64,000 nucleotides of DNA, from the NCBI GenBank assembly GCA_947088155.1, contig CAMUFL010000006.1:26485-90484 (forward strand). Direction: 5' to 3'. The DNA is from an uncultured Gardnerella sp. (lineage in GTDB: Bacteria > Actinomycetota > Actinomycetes > Actinomycetales > Bifidobacteriaceae). The translations under genes were made by a program, and so were the position numbers. This document shows positions 56,501 through 63,910 of this stretch, piece after piece (position 1 is the first letter of the stretch; every line of letters begins with the position of its first letter). A model generated the notes under the pieces. It did not search any database. It was not told where the DNA came from and saw nothing but the letters and a program-made list of their open reading frames with translations.

Positions 56501-59500
56501 TTGCTTCCTAATAATCACCTGTATAGGCTGACTTTGATCACTGCTATCAGCAGTAAGCAGACGCTGATTATCTTTTAACTCATATTGTTTTGCATCAGGA
56601 TTCGAAGGGTCATCACTAATTTTAGGCGCTTGGTTCTTACCCACTACACGCCAACTAGGGTCAGCAAATTCTTCTTTAGTAAAACGATACGGAGGAGTGT
56701 CACGATACTTTACATCCCCCGCAAATCCAAGCTGCCACCCTAAAGAGCCTTTTCCCTCTTCACTAAAATATAATTCATTTACATCAGGCCAAATATCAGT
56801 AAGCTTTTGACCGTAACGAACATTTACGCGGTAGCCTTTATGGTTAATTTTAGCGCCATTATCATCCTCATCTTTACCTTTATACTTCGTTGAGCAACCG
56901 CCACCGCCAGCATAGCAATAAATAGTTGTTTTGCCGTTTTCATCTTTTCTTTTTATAGCAACATTGTCACCGCTATTGACGCCAGCAGGCTTAGCAAAAA
57001 TAAGCTCGTACTCGTTGCGATCGTAAACTAAGTTAAGAGTGTTGTTTAAGTCGTTTGCGCAAAGCTTCGCTTTACTGCGTTTGCCTAAATCTGGGCGACC
57101 CTGCACAAGATTATGTTCCTCACTGTTAAGCTCTTTAGTCAGCTTCTTATTCACGTGGAAGTAGCGCGTGAATAAGTCCTTACCCTTGTTGTTAGCATCA
57201 CCAGGATGCTCAGTATCATACCCGTCTAAGCTTGTTACAGGCGTATCGTTCATCCAGTTGAACTTTGAAATTAAGCCATCTTTATGATTATTCGCATCTG
57301 TACCTTGCAGCTCTTCTTTTGTTAAGCCAAGCTCCGGGCTCGTTACATAATCAGTTTCGCTTTTGCCATTAAGCTCATCAGTATCTTTAGCAACACCAGC
57401 ATCATCCATCTTATCGAGCACAACGTCGCTATCAGTTTGCACATTCGTGCGCTCAACAAGACCAACAAAGTCGTAGTTTACAAGCGAATCCGGATGCTCT
57501 TTGTCAACTAAATCCGCTTTCTGTACCCATACGTTCACACGGTAGCTGGTAGTATTGTTAGCTTCCCAAACTGCGCGGAATCGTACATTGTGATCCGGCA
57601 TCTTGTAGTTAGTAGAATTTCCTTTAATTAGTGGACTACCAGAAGTATTTGATTGATTAGTATCCCCTGGTTTTACTACCTGCCACCCAAGGAACTTATG
57701 ACCACGATATGTAGGTTCTGGAACCGCAGGCACTTCCTGATCATAATACACTTTTTGAGCAGTAACATCCGTGCCGCCAGCAGAATCGTAAGTAACTTCA
57801 TACGCCTTACGATAGTAACGAAGGTTCAAAACTAGCTTGTCTTTTTCATCTTCAGAATCAGAAAGTGGCGAGCTAATAAGATTATGCTCCGGCTCGTAGC
57901 CTGGAATATACAGAGCTACAGCACTCACATCTGAACCAACAGTGCCAGTAACTTCAGTGACGTGGATACGTTCTTTTTTGCCATCTTTGTAAGTTACTTC
58001 AATAGTCTTGCCAACGCCAAGATTTGGAGCATCGTGAAACTCATCCTTATTATCGAGATCCTGCACCAAGTGACGCACATAGTACTTAGCTGTTTTAGGA
58101 GCGTAGTTGATATTCAACTCGCCGTAATACTGAATGCCGTCTTCTACTGCCGGTTGCGCAGATGATGAAGATTGCGAAGTTGTTTGAGATGACGAGGCTT
58201 GCGGGGCTTGAGCGCCGTTGTTAGCTCCAACAGCAGGCCTTTTCTTTACAGCATACTCAGTAATCAGCTTCTTACTCAAACGCAAGTAGCGCTTAGCATC
58301 CGCATCCGTACCGTCGTCAATAACAAACTTGCCTTCGTCGTTTTTAATGTAGTACTGATAATCCCCGGAATGGTATACAGATGGACGGTATCCAGCAGCC
58401 TGCGGAAGCTCAATGTATTCGTACTTACCATCTTTGTCAAGCTTATCGAAGTCTTCTTGGTCAATTGTAAGCTCATAAGGCTGTACAAGCTGCTTATTCG
58501 CAGCACCGCCAATCGTATAGCGAATTTGCAAATTGTACGTAGCTTTTGACTTAGTGTCGGTTTGTACCTGTTCGTTGGCTTGCTCTGTACTCTTCGCCTC
58601 TGGATTATCCGTATTCGGCTTAATTACCTGGCTGTCTGGATCAGTTGCTGCGTTATTAGTTGTTGTGCCAGCGTTCGGTGTGCCAGCGTTCTGTGTGCCA
58701 GAGGTCGGTGCAGGAGAAGGTGAAGGCGTTGGCTGATTGCTCGAAGTAGGCGTTGAGTGAGTTGTATCATTGTTCGGCGTAGAAGCAGATTGATTCTGGG
58801 AAGCAGAGTTTTGTGCAGTAGTTGAAGGCGTAGCGCTTTTATCTTTGCCTGTGGCACCTGTAGTTGCACCTTCTGCACTGCTTTGCGAACCTTGTGCATT
58901 GGTTCGTGCAATTGTATCTGTACCTGGGGTCGCTGCAGTTCCAGCACCAGCGTTAGCTTCTGTACCTGTTGAAGTTACAGGAGTAGACGATGCAGTTGTA
59001 TTACCTGCAGGAGCCGCATCTGCAGCAGCTGGCTCTACGTTTGCAGGCTGCTGATTTTCAGCTGGATCAACGTCACCAGCATTTGCTTCCGGTTGCTTTG
59101 TTTCTGCTGGCTTCGCAGTTGGCGTTGATTCTGGCTTTACTTCTGCTGGCTTTGTAGCTGCAGTATTTGTAGTAGCCGGCTTATTATCAACATTCTGAAC
59201 CGGTTTCGCAGTATCTGGCTTCGTCGTATCTGGATTAGTAGTATTTTGATGAGCTTGCCTATTAGCAGTCGCACTTTTTACAACAGAATTAGACACTGGC
59301 GCACTCACCGTAGCAGATTCAGCAGCACTTACTGTATTTTCAGTAACATTTGACTTTGAGCCTAAAGTTGCATTTTTAATCTCAGAAGTATTTGTATGCG
59401 TAGCAGACTGAACGTCATGAAGAGCTTTATCAGAATTTACAGACTTCACAGCACCTACAGAAGGCATAATAGGCATGGGAGAAGAAATTGCAACTGGGGT

Positions 59501-59980
59501 ATTTTTCACACTAGTCAGCGGCTCAGAAGGAGACGCAGCCAATGCAGATGGAGATGCATTCGTTTTCAGCACAGATGCACCAGAAGTAGTTTCACTAGGT
59601 TTCTTATCTTCTTGCTCTTTGCGAGATCCCTCAGCCTCGCGCAACTGTTGCATTTGTGCATCATGACGCGCAAGCTCTACAAACTTTTGAGTTTGAGCAC
59701 TCTTATTGAGCACGCCAGCACCCCAACGCTGCATGTTCAATTCGTCTACATCAGGCTTACCTTTGCCCATTTTTTGCGTCATATTAGACGCATCGATAAT
59801 ATCTTTTTGAGTAGGCTGAAGCGCGGAAGCTACAACAGATGGCAGCATCATTGCCAAAGTTGAAGCAACAGCAACTCCAGCAACTCCCTTACGCAAAGCA
59901 CGAGAACGCTTCACCGCATGAGCCTTACGAAGTGTTCTTCTTGGTACCACATCACCGTGTAAATCTTTACGCTCTGCCAT
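50546..59980 (-). CDS. Giant cell-wall-anchored multidomain surface protein (3,144 residues)
   Basis: Uninterrupted frame with a good ribosome site (AGGAG). Order seen: Arg-rich signal peptide (about 25-54, ending SVVASA); Thr/Ala/Pro/Asn low-complexity stalk (about 110-470); beta-rich modules with InlB/MucBP-like GW units (FLGWQV near 765, FYGWEI near 1490, FKGW near 1985); three larger repeated units (about 1817-2000, 2187-2360, 2550-2690) resembling Rib/alpha-type repeats joined to GW units; four tandem helical repeats of about 50-55 residues (about 2700-2915, consensus REVLAxLAxEAxKPxVAKxI); a last beta domain; Pro-rich spacer (about 3042-3072); LAKTG at 3103-3107, hydrophobic stretch and basic end. 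LAxTG-type signals are used by actinobacterial sortases. Probably an adhesin or surface scaffold; ligand unknown. Confidence 0.9.
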   Translation of the reverse strand: MAERKDLHGDVVPRRTLRKAHAVKRSRALRKGVAGVAVASTLAMMLPSVVASALQPTQKDIIDASNMTQKMGKGKPDVDELNMQRWGAGVLNKSAQTQKFVELARHDAQMQQLREAEGSRKEQEDKKPSETTSGASVLKTNASPSALAASPSEPLTSVKNTPVAISSPMPIMPSVGAVKSVNSDKALHDVQSATHTNTSEIKNATLGSKSNVTENTVSAAESATVSAPVSNSVVKSATANRQAHQNTTNPDTTKPDTAKPVQNVDNKPATTNTAATKPAEVKPESTPTAKPAETKQPEANAGDVDPAENQQPANVEPAAADAAPAGNTTASSTPVTSTGTEANAGAGTAATPGTDTIARTNAQGSQSSAEGATTGATGKDKSATPSTTAQNSASQNQSASTPNNDTTHSTPTSSNQPTPSPSPAPTSGTQNAGTPNAGTTTNNAATDPDSQVIKPNTDNPEAKSTEQANEQVQTDTKSKATYNLQIRYTIGGAANKQLVQPYELTIDQEDFDKLDKDGKYEYIELPQAAGYRPSVYHSGDYQYYIKNDEGKFVIDDGTDADAKRYLRLSKKLITEYAVKKRPAVGANNGAQAPQASSSQTTSQSSSSAQPAVEDGIQYYGELNINYAPKTAKYYVRHLVQDLDNKDEFHDAPNLGVGKTIEVTYKDGKKERIHVTEVTGTVGSDVSAVALYIPGYEPEHNLISSPLSDSEDEKDKLVLNLRYYRKAYEVTYDSAGGTDVTAQKVYYDQEVPAVPEPTYRGHKFLGWQVVKPGDTNQSNTSGSPLIKGNSTNYKMPDHNVRFRAVWEANNTTSYRVNVWVQKADLVDKEHPDSLVNYDFVGLVERTNVQTDSDVVLDKMDDAGVAKDTDELNGKSETDYVTSPELGLTKEELQGTDANNHKDGLISKFNWMNDTPVTSLDGYDTEHPGDANNKGKDLFTRYFHVNKKLTKELNSEEHNLVQGRPDLGKRSKAKLCANDLNNTLNLVYDRNEYELIFAKPAGVNSGDNVAIKRKDENGKTTIYCYAGGGGCSTKYKGKDEDDNGAKINHKGYRVNVRYGQKLTDIWPDVNELYFSEEGKGSLGWQLGFAGDVKYRDTPPYRFTKEEFADPSWRVVGKNQAPKISDDPSNPDAKQYELKDNQRLLTADSSDQSQPIQVIIRKQSIASAKKGGTASDDDYELSTDSYSKDDTPNTGYDYPAPSIAGFNPADGYDKTKVGDALDSDDFKDNLEVWYNESHAHGNWDDLSEDEQKAFAKKYHLAFRKYRGVPVDEQENYKGDEDEFNDNKPLEFRYDRKSYDVQFYNADGNAITDGNVAAKERLPYEYSLTKRGKKDLTGEDKELYGNVKSYDDSVTKEGGDNTATQFDGKYTFTLNGKTYSITRPNNLPKDYVFKGWAVDQAGSQLINGESEDAKGESKDKSKAKDVTIPVNGIKLYAAWGKPTNIKHTVTFNYNMPNTDGNGNEVAGTNVVKKKEFARYHVIDEKDEIGTPTRKGYDFYGWEINKNGKTLPYAFGNKVVEDITLNAVWVKDTRYKGTFKHIFLKPGYTISDYKDAVTKEAKAAMVDHTAEQTVSGLREHLRYNAEAVYSDETHFPDKHFTSFEASSTESENTGEFIYQTYNMRKYKVRYVTIGKDGKEKELLPESEVSSVNRKYDVVFYKPIEGFKPENTQQRIEYVTDPYGKQKADDIRTITFRYDDVRVLKRKDDYQARPDHYTRYVFKVADGQDSMGSVVDWQNKDVADGSALVYDAIKGTKAYQMPLPTVKAKPGFEFAGWTSKVGSSEVGSHTLQYSDGVNRLPIRSEEQNNPEVIYTANFKIKAPVAIDTKVLKPIDTLNPADPTAAKALITNADEYPSDATFSFGKDEKFDNTPGLHKIKVQVHLDGNIAETEVLYRTLPDLVYGSEWEKFKATDYGSKNANDYVPITFTGKNDEGTIIGRDGGNANPHAGEETTLTAYVYKGKDVRIRVPQAFGKDHSDQHYHYVFKGWATKVVEPTAENPNPKQTYVIDSESRYKVITVNVDSGETYHAVYKRIDYFSSSSDGGEVPKDAVVAIFKPAPGRLWKDGTSGPKVFYVKKGTDISQITKIINGKQVNVLEMLKGSLTGATGTWKRSSMLNDGKKVTEVKDVADVTGDWKDGWKVNEPFQEFVADQTPWTEPTVQTDYLVAVQDDPNTLPKLTDFITNMPQLKADAAVNNGIEDIKVEYDLPTEAEQNKFKQKMLKKPALYTVPLKVTVKYKDAVDYKAYRLVGRLKVLYQLMYPESLPKNDSQQSSLQTGANAERKLVFDKTKYVSVNFINAQSDNKSPNGKGEFAEGSRELYYAYKQSASGVRAPQVIGKDYDAKGYHYEFQGWEMQAATAPVANSTNTPNITNGTNTAASVVPVVTLVATAAPTPTTVSNPPKIKLYSSAEIAGMKFSGNTTFIARYKLVPNVIDASQQDDIPDGYVATIFLPGFGRTWADGSYKPKLLYIRHGKDKEDNIKFAQKVANDTAAELSGFTKWQMYDAKSRKSNILLHDNWDISRPRIFVAEQNGADGVKIPETVVGVGDKIPNVNKLVHSADPKVSVSVDENAKVDVSKPGISTIMVNVTKPTDEIDKTTGKQKTVTTKLPVHVYVLPNVIADNDLPAKGTAAAKFIEKNYTKVTYVAGKGGSLQKSPLESAGDKIVSVYWVRNGATNLLMPVPDVLADKGYVFKDWSSNTTEKPAALADKRKATEEEREALARMAIMDGMPYVAKLIRNSDKFTLAALQNLLNEAQKQHAAQVYNAKREELAQVAERNHKTDLASEIRQSHDSLQKIKDKLVQNGIDVDKVIEQVHEKTLLVKLAKEAGKPWLAKQISNSMYSSIEALKNLMQEAGIDLTFANLENAIDSYVLDEQREVLAELADEADKPFVAKIIRSSKKSSLEALKQVLRNAGVNPEISLPKPHSKHEITITANFEKMAPMRFKFSGSAREGMLTNFTLQNMTEGSGDATNKITVDGKEVTINELISKVTNSVNGINATCAGTACKISGTPKIVNGKPKVELTFTTTDKYGREAEIAVEIDVISESKPNSPTPAPIPSPAPAPEQPTPAPEQVIPSLDSSTSYDVTIEDEKKQEKDLKETVEAKLELAKTGSDTVSSASAGILSAAIAAIGLAVVKTGKHHRKRRNNK

Positions 59981-60156
59981 TATTTCTCCTCACTCCAACC
60001 AATTTCAAGTAGACCACGCATACTTATAAATCTTCATATGTATCATACATGAATACAATATATGGACATAAAATAAACATTTGTTATAATCTTTTATTCA
60101 TTACAAATCAACTACAACTCATATTTACGCTTGGCAAATAAAATCACCTAACTAAT

Positions 60157-60184
60157 AGTATACTAATCAATACCCCCCCCCCAA
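60157..60184 (-). promoter_or_regulatory. Candidate phase-variable promoter of the giant surface protein
   Basis: On the minus strand TTGGGG (60179-60184) and TATACT (60157-60162) are 16 bases apart, and six of those bases belong to the G-tract. Changing tract length would change the spacing. An alternative downstream promoter TTGATT-17-TATAAC (60106-60111, 60083-60088) is not affected by the tract. Confidence 0.4.
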
Positions 60185-60190
60185 AAAAAA
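60173..60190. repeat. C10A8 homopolymer tract (T8G10 on the minus strand)
   Basis: Ten C followed by eight A, 193 bases before the start codon of the giant surface protein. An 18-base tract of identical composition (T8G10) recurs at 63880-63897. Confidence 0.95.
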
Positions 60191-60241
60191 TCATCCGAAC
60201 GACTATGCCGTGAGGAATAAGTGCTCAAGCAGTTCGTCGCG
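60191..60241. repeat. Fragment of the palindromic repeat family
   Basis: Near-identical to 14954-14982 in copy A (CTATGCCGTGAGGAATA), ending TTCGTCGCG as other copies do. It adjoins the homopolymer and lies where the tmRNA promoter -35 region is expected; a TACAAT -10 box for tmRNA is at 60253-60258. Confidence 0.65.
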
Positions 60242-60303
60242 TTAAAATATGATACAATGTAGAAATGTGTGCTCTAGAGCAACAATTGTTTGAAAAATCA
60301 AAA

Positions 60304-60697
60304 GGGGTCGATCGGTTTCGACGGCGATCTGTTCGCCGCGGGGAAGCGTGCCGAGAATGCGGAAGTCCACTCGTAAACGTCCTTTCGCAAAAGAATAAGT
60401 GCTAAATCTAATCGCACTGAGTTCGCTCTCGCTGCCTGAGCTTCGCGCCAGGATTAACCAGTGAGCAGCTGCTCCGTTCACCCACTCACGTCTTCGGAGT
60501 GGTGCTGAACGTCATAAGAAGACTTGCTTGAATTGCCGAGCTGCAGGACAATTCAGGGACTTTGACTGTAGATATGCTCGCCATGAATTGTCTGCGATAA
60601 CATGGGGGCAGAAAAACTGCCGCACGGCCAGCAGACTACGCACGTAGAAGACCGAGGGTACGGTCACCGGACCGGGGTTCAATTCCCCGCGACTCCA
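60304..60697 (+). ncRNA. ssrA: Transfer-messenger RNA (tmRNA)
   Basis: Rescues stalled ribosomes with SmpB. The tRNA-like ends are GGGGTCG (60304-60310) and CGACTCC-A (60690-60697) with T-arm GGGGTTCAATTCCCC; CCA is not encoded. The tag frame begins with GCT at 60401 and reads AKSNRTEFALAA then TGA at 60437-60439, a Bifidobacteriaceae-like tag with the ALAA protease signal. Length about 394 nt. A terminator follows at 60706-60738. Confidence 0.97.
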
Positions 60698-60705
60698 CAA
60701 ACGCA

Positions 60706-60738
60706 AAAACGCCACTGCTCAAACAGTGGCGTTTTTTG
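60706..60738. terminator. Terminator shared by tmRNA and miaA
   Basis: AACGCCACTG (60708-60717) pairs with CAGTGGCGTT (60724-60733), loop CTCAAA, with a T-run on the plus strand and five T on the minus strand. Confidence 0.9.
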
Positions 60739-60768
60739 TAGCAAATCCCAATGTTGCCAAGGCTTAAA

Positions 60769-61782
60769 TTAAACGTTAAAAGCATCTCCGAGATGGTGCT
60801 GAGTAGCGTGCTCAGTAGCGTCAGAACTATTGCAATCAAACTCCCCTGCATCCGCAGCATCAACAATCGCGAGCGCAGCTTCCGCAAGATCCGGTCGCAA
60901 CGCGTCCAACCAGTAAATGCGTGCATCCCTACCAAACCAACCCATTTGTTTGCGTGCAAGTCGTCGAGTTTTTTGCGCAATATCCGCAAAAGCCTCATCC
61001 TCACTCCAAACGCCATCCAAATAATCCATAATCTGCTGGTAGCCAAGAGCACGAGCTGCAGTCACACCCAATCGCCCTCGAATTGCGCGCACCTCATCCA
61101 CAAAACCCTGCTCACGCATAATTTGCGTACGTAAATCCACGCGCTTATCTAAATCTTCACGACGCAAATCTAAGCCAATTTGCACGCAATCAATCACATA
61201 CTTATACTTCGGAAGCGTTGCGGAATAAGGCTTTCCTGTAAGCTCAATCACTTCAAGCGCGCGAATTGTACGTCGCGGATTGCGCGCATCCATATGAGCC
61301 GCAGCAACCGGATCCTTCTGCTTCAACTCATCAAACAGCGCACTCGCTCCCTCTTTGCGCTCGCGCTCCTCCAAAGCTGCACGAATAGACTCATCCGTGC
61401 CTGGGAATGTAATATCATCCACAGCAGCACGAGCATACAATCCCGATCCTCCAACTAAAATCGGCCTCACACCACGCGATTGCAACTCACTAATACACTG
61501 CCTTGCCAAAGTTTGAAAGCGCGCAACCGTCATCGTTTCTTCAGGATCAATAATGTCAAGCAAATGGTGTGGTACTTCCGCCTGCTCCTGCGCACTCGCC
61601 TTAGCCGTGCCAATATCCATGTAACGATACATTTGATACGCGTCTGCGTTGATGATTTCCGCACGAATCCCACGCTCAGCTAATTTTTGCGCAAGCGCAA
61701 TACCAAGACTAGTTTTGCCTGAAGCTGTAGGACCAACTATTGAAATTACTTTAGGAATATTATCCTGCTTATTTTCAGACAA
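60769..61782 (-). CDS. miaA: tRNA dimethylallyltransferase MiaA
   Basis: Adds the dimethylallyl group to A37 of UNN-reading tRNAs. P-loop GPTASGKTSL near the N-terminus, INADAYQMYRYMDIGTAK, HHLLDIIDP, VGGSGLYARA and RRTIRALEVIELTGKP are the family blocks; the C-terminus has QKTRRLARKQMGWFGRD. I place the start at a TTG (61782), 6 bases after GGGGAG, about 10 residues before the P-loop strand. A GTG at 61833 gives 354 residues but has no ribosome site. The final 20 residues are low-complexity. Confidence 0.92.
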   Translation of the reverse strand: MSENKQDNIPKVISIVGPTASGKTSLGIALAQKLAERGIRAEIINADAYQMYRYMDIGTAKASAQEQAEVPHHLLDIIDPEETMTVARFQTLARQCISELQSRGVRPILVGGSGLYARAAVDDITFPGTDESIRAALEERERKEGASALFDELKQKDPVAAAHMDARNPRRTIRALEVIELTGKPYSATLPKYKYVIDCVQIGLDLRREDLDKRVDLRTQIMREQGFVDEVRAIRGRLGVTAARALGYQQIMDYLDGVWSEDEAFADIAQKTRRLARKQMGWFGRDARIYWLDALRPDLAEAALAIVDAADAGEFDCNSSDATEHATQHHLGDAFNV

Positions 61783-61924
61783 AATACACTCCCCGTCAAA
61801 ATACTTTCCTAGATTTTGCTTGCGCGCAATCACCTAAGATATTTATATCACGCTTTGCAAAGAATATTACATTTACATACGCACTCCCAGACGTTTAGCA
61901 GTTTTTATAGTATTATTAAAAGAC

Positions 61925-62734
61925 GTGATACTTGATCGTCATAACCGCGTAAACGCAGCAGAACTCTATGCGCGTCTTCATAGCAACGAAGCAGCTAATG
62001 AAAGCAACAATTTAAGTAGCAATGTAAGCAATACAAAAAATCAACAAAATTGCTCCCAATGCGACAAAACTAATTCGCTTATGCTTCCTGAAGACCAAAT
62101 CGACGAATTTGTAAACATGATGCAAATTTACGAAGGAGCAATGTACGAAATAAGTACAAAGCTCGAGATTCTAGATAGCGAATTTCAGGTGCGATTCTCT
62201 CACGACCCAATTCACCACATGGAACGCCGTCTTAAATCAGTGCACTCAATTTTTGAGAAGCTGCAAAGGCGTCATCTAGATATTTCCACACGCTCTATAC
62301 GTGATAATCTTTTCGACGTAGCTGGAATTCGCGTAATTTGCAACTACTGCGACGATGTGTATTCTGTAGCACAATATCTTTCTAAACAAACAGACATTCA
62401 AGTATTGCAAGTTAAGGATTATATTAAGAATCCAAAACCTAATGGATACCGCAGTTTGCACGTAATTTATGCAGTTCCTGTGTTCTTGTCTTCTGGAGCA
62501 CACTACACGCCAGTTGAAGTGCAATTCCGAACTATTGCGATGGATTATTGGGCCAGCTTGGAGCACGCTTTAAGATACAAAGCCGGTTTGCCAGATGCAA
62601 AGTTGGCTGAGCACTCTCAAACCTTGCTCGATTGCGCACATAGCTTGCAAAATATTGAAACACAAATGCAAGGTATTCACCGCGATATTAATGGTGCTCC
62701 TCAAGTTGAAGAGGCACCTAATAGTAAGGCATAA
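61925..62734 (+). CDS. Small alarmone synthetase (RelQ/YjbM-like GTP pyrophosphokinase)
   Basis: A 269-residue single-domain (p)ppGpp synthetase. After an Asn/Ser-rich N-terminus (about 25-50), the RelA/SpoT fold shows DNLFDVAGIRVICNY, KNPKPNGYRSLHVIY (substrate-binding Tyr) and VEVQFRTIAMDYWASLEHALRYK. There is no HD hydrolase or regulatory domain, so it can make but not degrade alarmone. The likely start is a GTG with no ribosome site and AT-rich -10-like sequence (TATAGTATTAT) only 8-14 bases upstream, so the mRNA may be leaderless. Confidence 0.9.
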   Translation: MILDRHNRVNAAELYARLHSNEAANESNNLSSNVSNTKNQQNCSQCDKTNSLMLPEDQIDEFVNMMQIYEGAMYEISTKLEILDSEFQVRFSHDPIHHMERRLKSVHSIFEKLQRRHLDISTRSIRDNLFDVAGIRVICNYCDDVYSVAQYLSKQTDIQVLQVKDYIKNPKPNGYRSLHVIYAVPVFLSSGAHYTPVEVQFRTIAMDYWASLEHALRYKAGLPDAKLAEHSQTLLDCAHSLQNIETQMQGIHRDINGAPQVEEAPNSKA

Positions 62735-62896
62735 TATCAATGCGAAGCGCAAGATTACGCAATACTAAAATCAGCTTATTGTACGAACGTATAAATTATG
62801 CTGTATTTTTTTAGCATTTTCCCAGATGCTTTAATTATAATTATGTGAGAACGTTGTCTTGACAGCGTTTTATTTCATAGCTGTTAAGGAGAAATA

Positions 62897-63643
62897 ATGA
62901 CAAACTTTACTCAAGATTATTACGGAAGCGGTGCTCCTGAGGTTATTGACACTCAGGCAACATATGCTTTTGAAGAAGCAAAAAGAGTTTCAGTAGGACG
63001 CACTTATGGCGAAATGACGCTTGGATTGATTGTTACAACTCTTGTGGCACTGTTCACTCAGAGCGGTAATTTCTGGCTTAGATTTATGTTTGCAACCCGC
63101 GGATGGGGTTGGATGATGCTGGCAATTGCTCAGGTTGTGATAGCAGTTGTTCTTGGAACGCGTTTAATGAAGATGAGTGAGACAACAGTACGAGTTTTGT
63201 TCTATGCTTATGCTGCTTTAACAGGATTCACTTTAAGCTCAGTCTTTCAAGTATTTAGCCTTGGATCCGTGGCATTAGTGTTTGCTTTAACTGCAGGATT
63301 CTTCCTGTGCTTGACAATGCTTGCACTTACTACAAAAAAGGATTTGCTTAAAGCTGGTCCAATTTTAATGGTTGCATTACTTGTATTCGTTGTTGCGCAA
63401 ATTATTATTTCATTTATTGGGCAAGATACTGGAACCATGCGTCTTATGGCTGGAATTGGCATCGTTATTTTTGCAGGTTTAACAGCTTACGATGCTCAGC
63501 AAACTCGCGCATTACTTGCACAATATGAAAATCAGCCTGAAATGGTTAAGAAAGTATCTATTTTCTGCGCATTCCAGCTGTTCTTGGACTTCATTAACAT
63601 GTTCATCTACTTGCTAGAGTTGCTTGGAGATAATAGAGATTAG
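62897..63643 (+). CDS. BAX-inhibitor-1/YccA-family membrane protein
   Basis: A 248-residue protein with about seven transmembrane helices. The family blocks are visible: TYGEMTLGLIVTTLVALF, FYAYAALTGFTLSSVF, and GLTAYDAQQTRALLAQYEN followed by FCAFQLFLDFINMFIYLLELLG at the end. Bacterial members may form pH-gated ion leaks or modulate membrane proteases; the role here is unknown. AAGGAG stands in good position before the ATG. The leader has a hairpin (62850-62869) and a TATAAT -10 at 62836-62841. Confidence 0.88.
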   Translation: MTNFTQDYYGSGAPEVIDTQATYAFEEAKRVSVGRTYGEMTLGLIVTTLVALFTQSGNFWLRFMFATRGWGWMMLAIAQVVIAVVLGTRLMKMSETTVRVLFYAYAALTGFTLSSVFQVFSLGSVALVFALTAGFFLCLTMLALTTKKDLLKAGPILMVALLVFVVAQIIISFIGQDTGTMRLMAGIGIVIFAGLTAYDAQQTRALLAQYENQPEMVKKVSIFCAFQLFLDFINMFIYLLELLGDNRD

Positions 63644-63664
63644 TAGTTCTGATTTTCTAAACAC

Positions 63665-63700
63665 AAAACCCTGCTGAATTCGTTCGGCAGGGTTTTTATT
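63665..63700 (+). terminator. Terminator of the BAX-inhibitor-family gene
   Basis: AAAACCCTGCTGAA (63665-63678) pairs with TTCGGCAGGGTTTT (63683-63696), followed by TATTT. Confidence 0.9.
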
Positions 63701-63725
63701 TATGTGTTCTGTGTTCCAAACATGG

Positions 63726-63857
63726 GCGCGACGACATGCTTGAGCGCAGCATTGCGCGCGCGAAAGCAACTCGGAGCGCCGAGCTTGCTCAGGGTTGAAA
63801 GCACAGTGTGCTTTCAACGCAAGCGAGGTCTGTCTTCGTCAATAAAGATGAAGACAG
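63726..63857. repeat. Palindromic repeat copy D (reverse orientation)
   Basis: Begins GCGCGACGAC, contains the CTCGG/CCGAG and GTTGAAAGCACA/TGTGCTTTCAAC (63794-63818) hairpins, and ends with CTGTCTTCGTC/GATGAAGACAG around loop AATAAA (63830-63857). It is the reverse complement of copy A in order of parts. Confidence 0.8.
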
Positions 63858-63879
63858 GGCAGGTTAGTGTGGTAGTTCA

Positions 63880-63897
63880 TTTTTTTTGGGGGGGGGG
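63880..63897. repeat. T8G10 homopolymer tract
   Basis: Eight T then ten G between two copies of the palindromic repeat. Same composition and lengths as the reverse complement of 60173-60190. Nothing promoter-like follows immediately. Confidence 0.95.
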
Positions 63898-63910
63898 TTG
63901 TGTTTTGTGA

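Noticed and set aside
63614..63910. Short frames over the palindromic repeats at the right edge
   Set aside because: Same reason: repeat DNA read in several frames, overlapping a terminator and a homopolymer.
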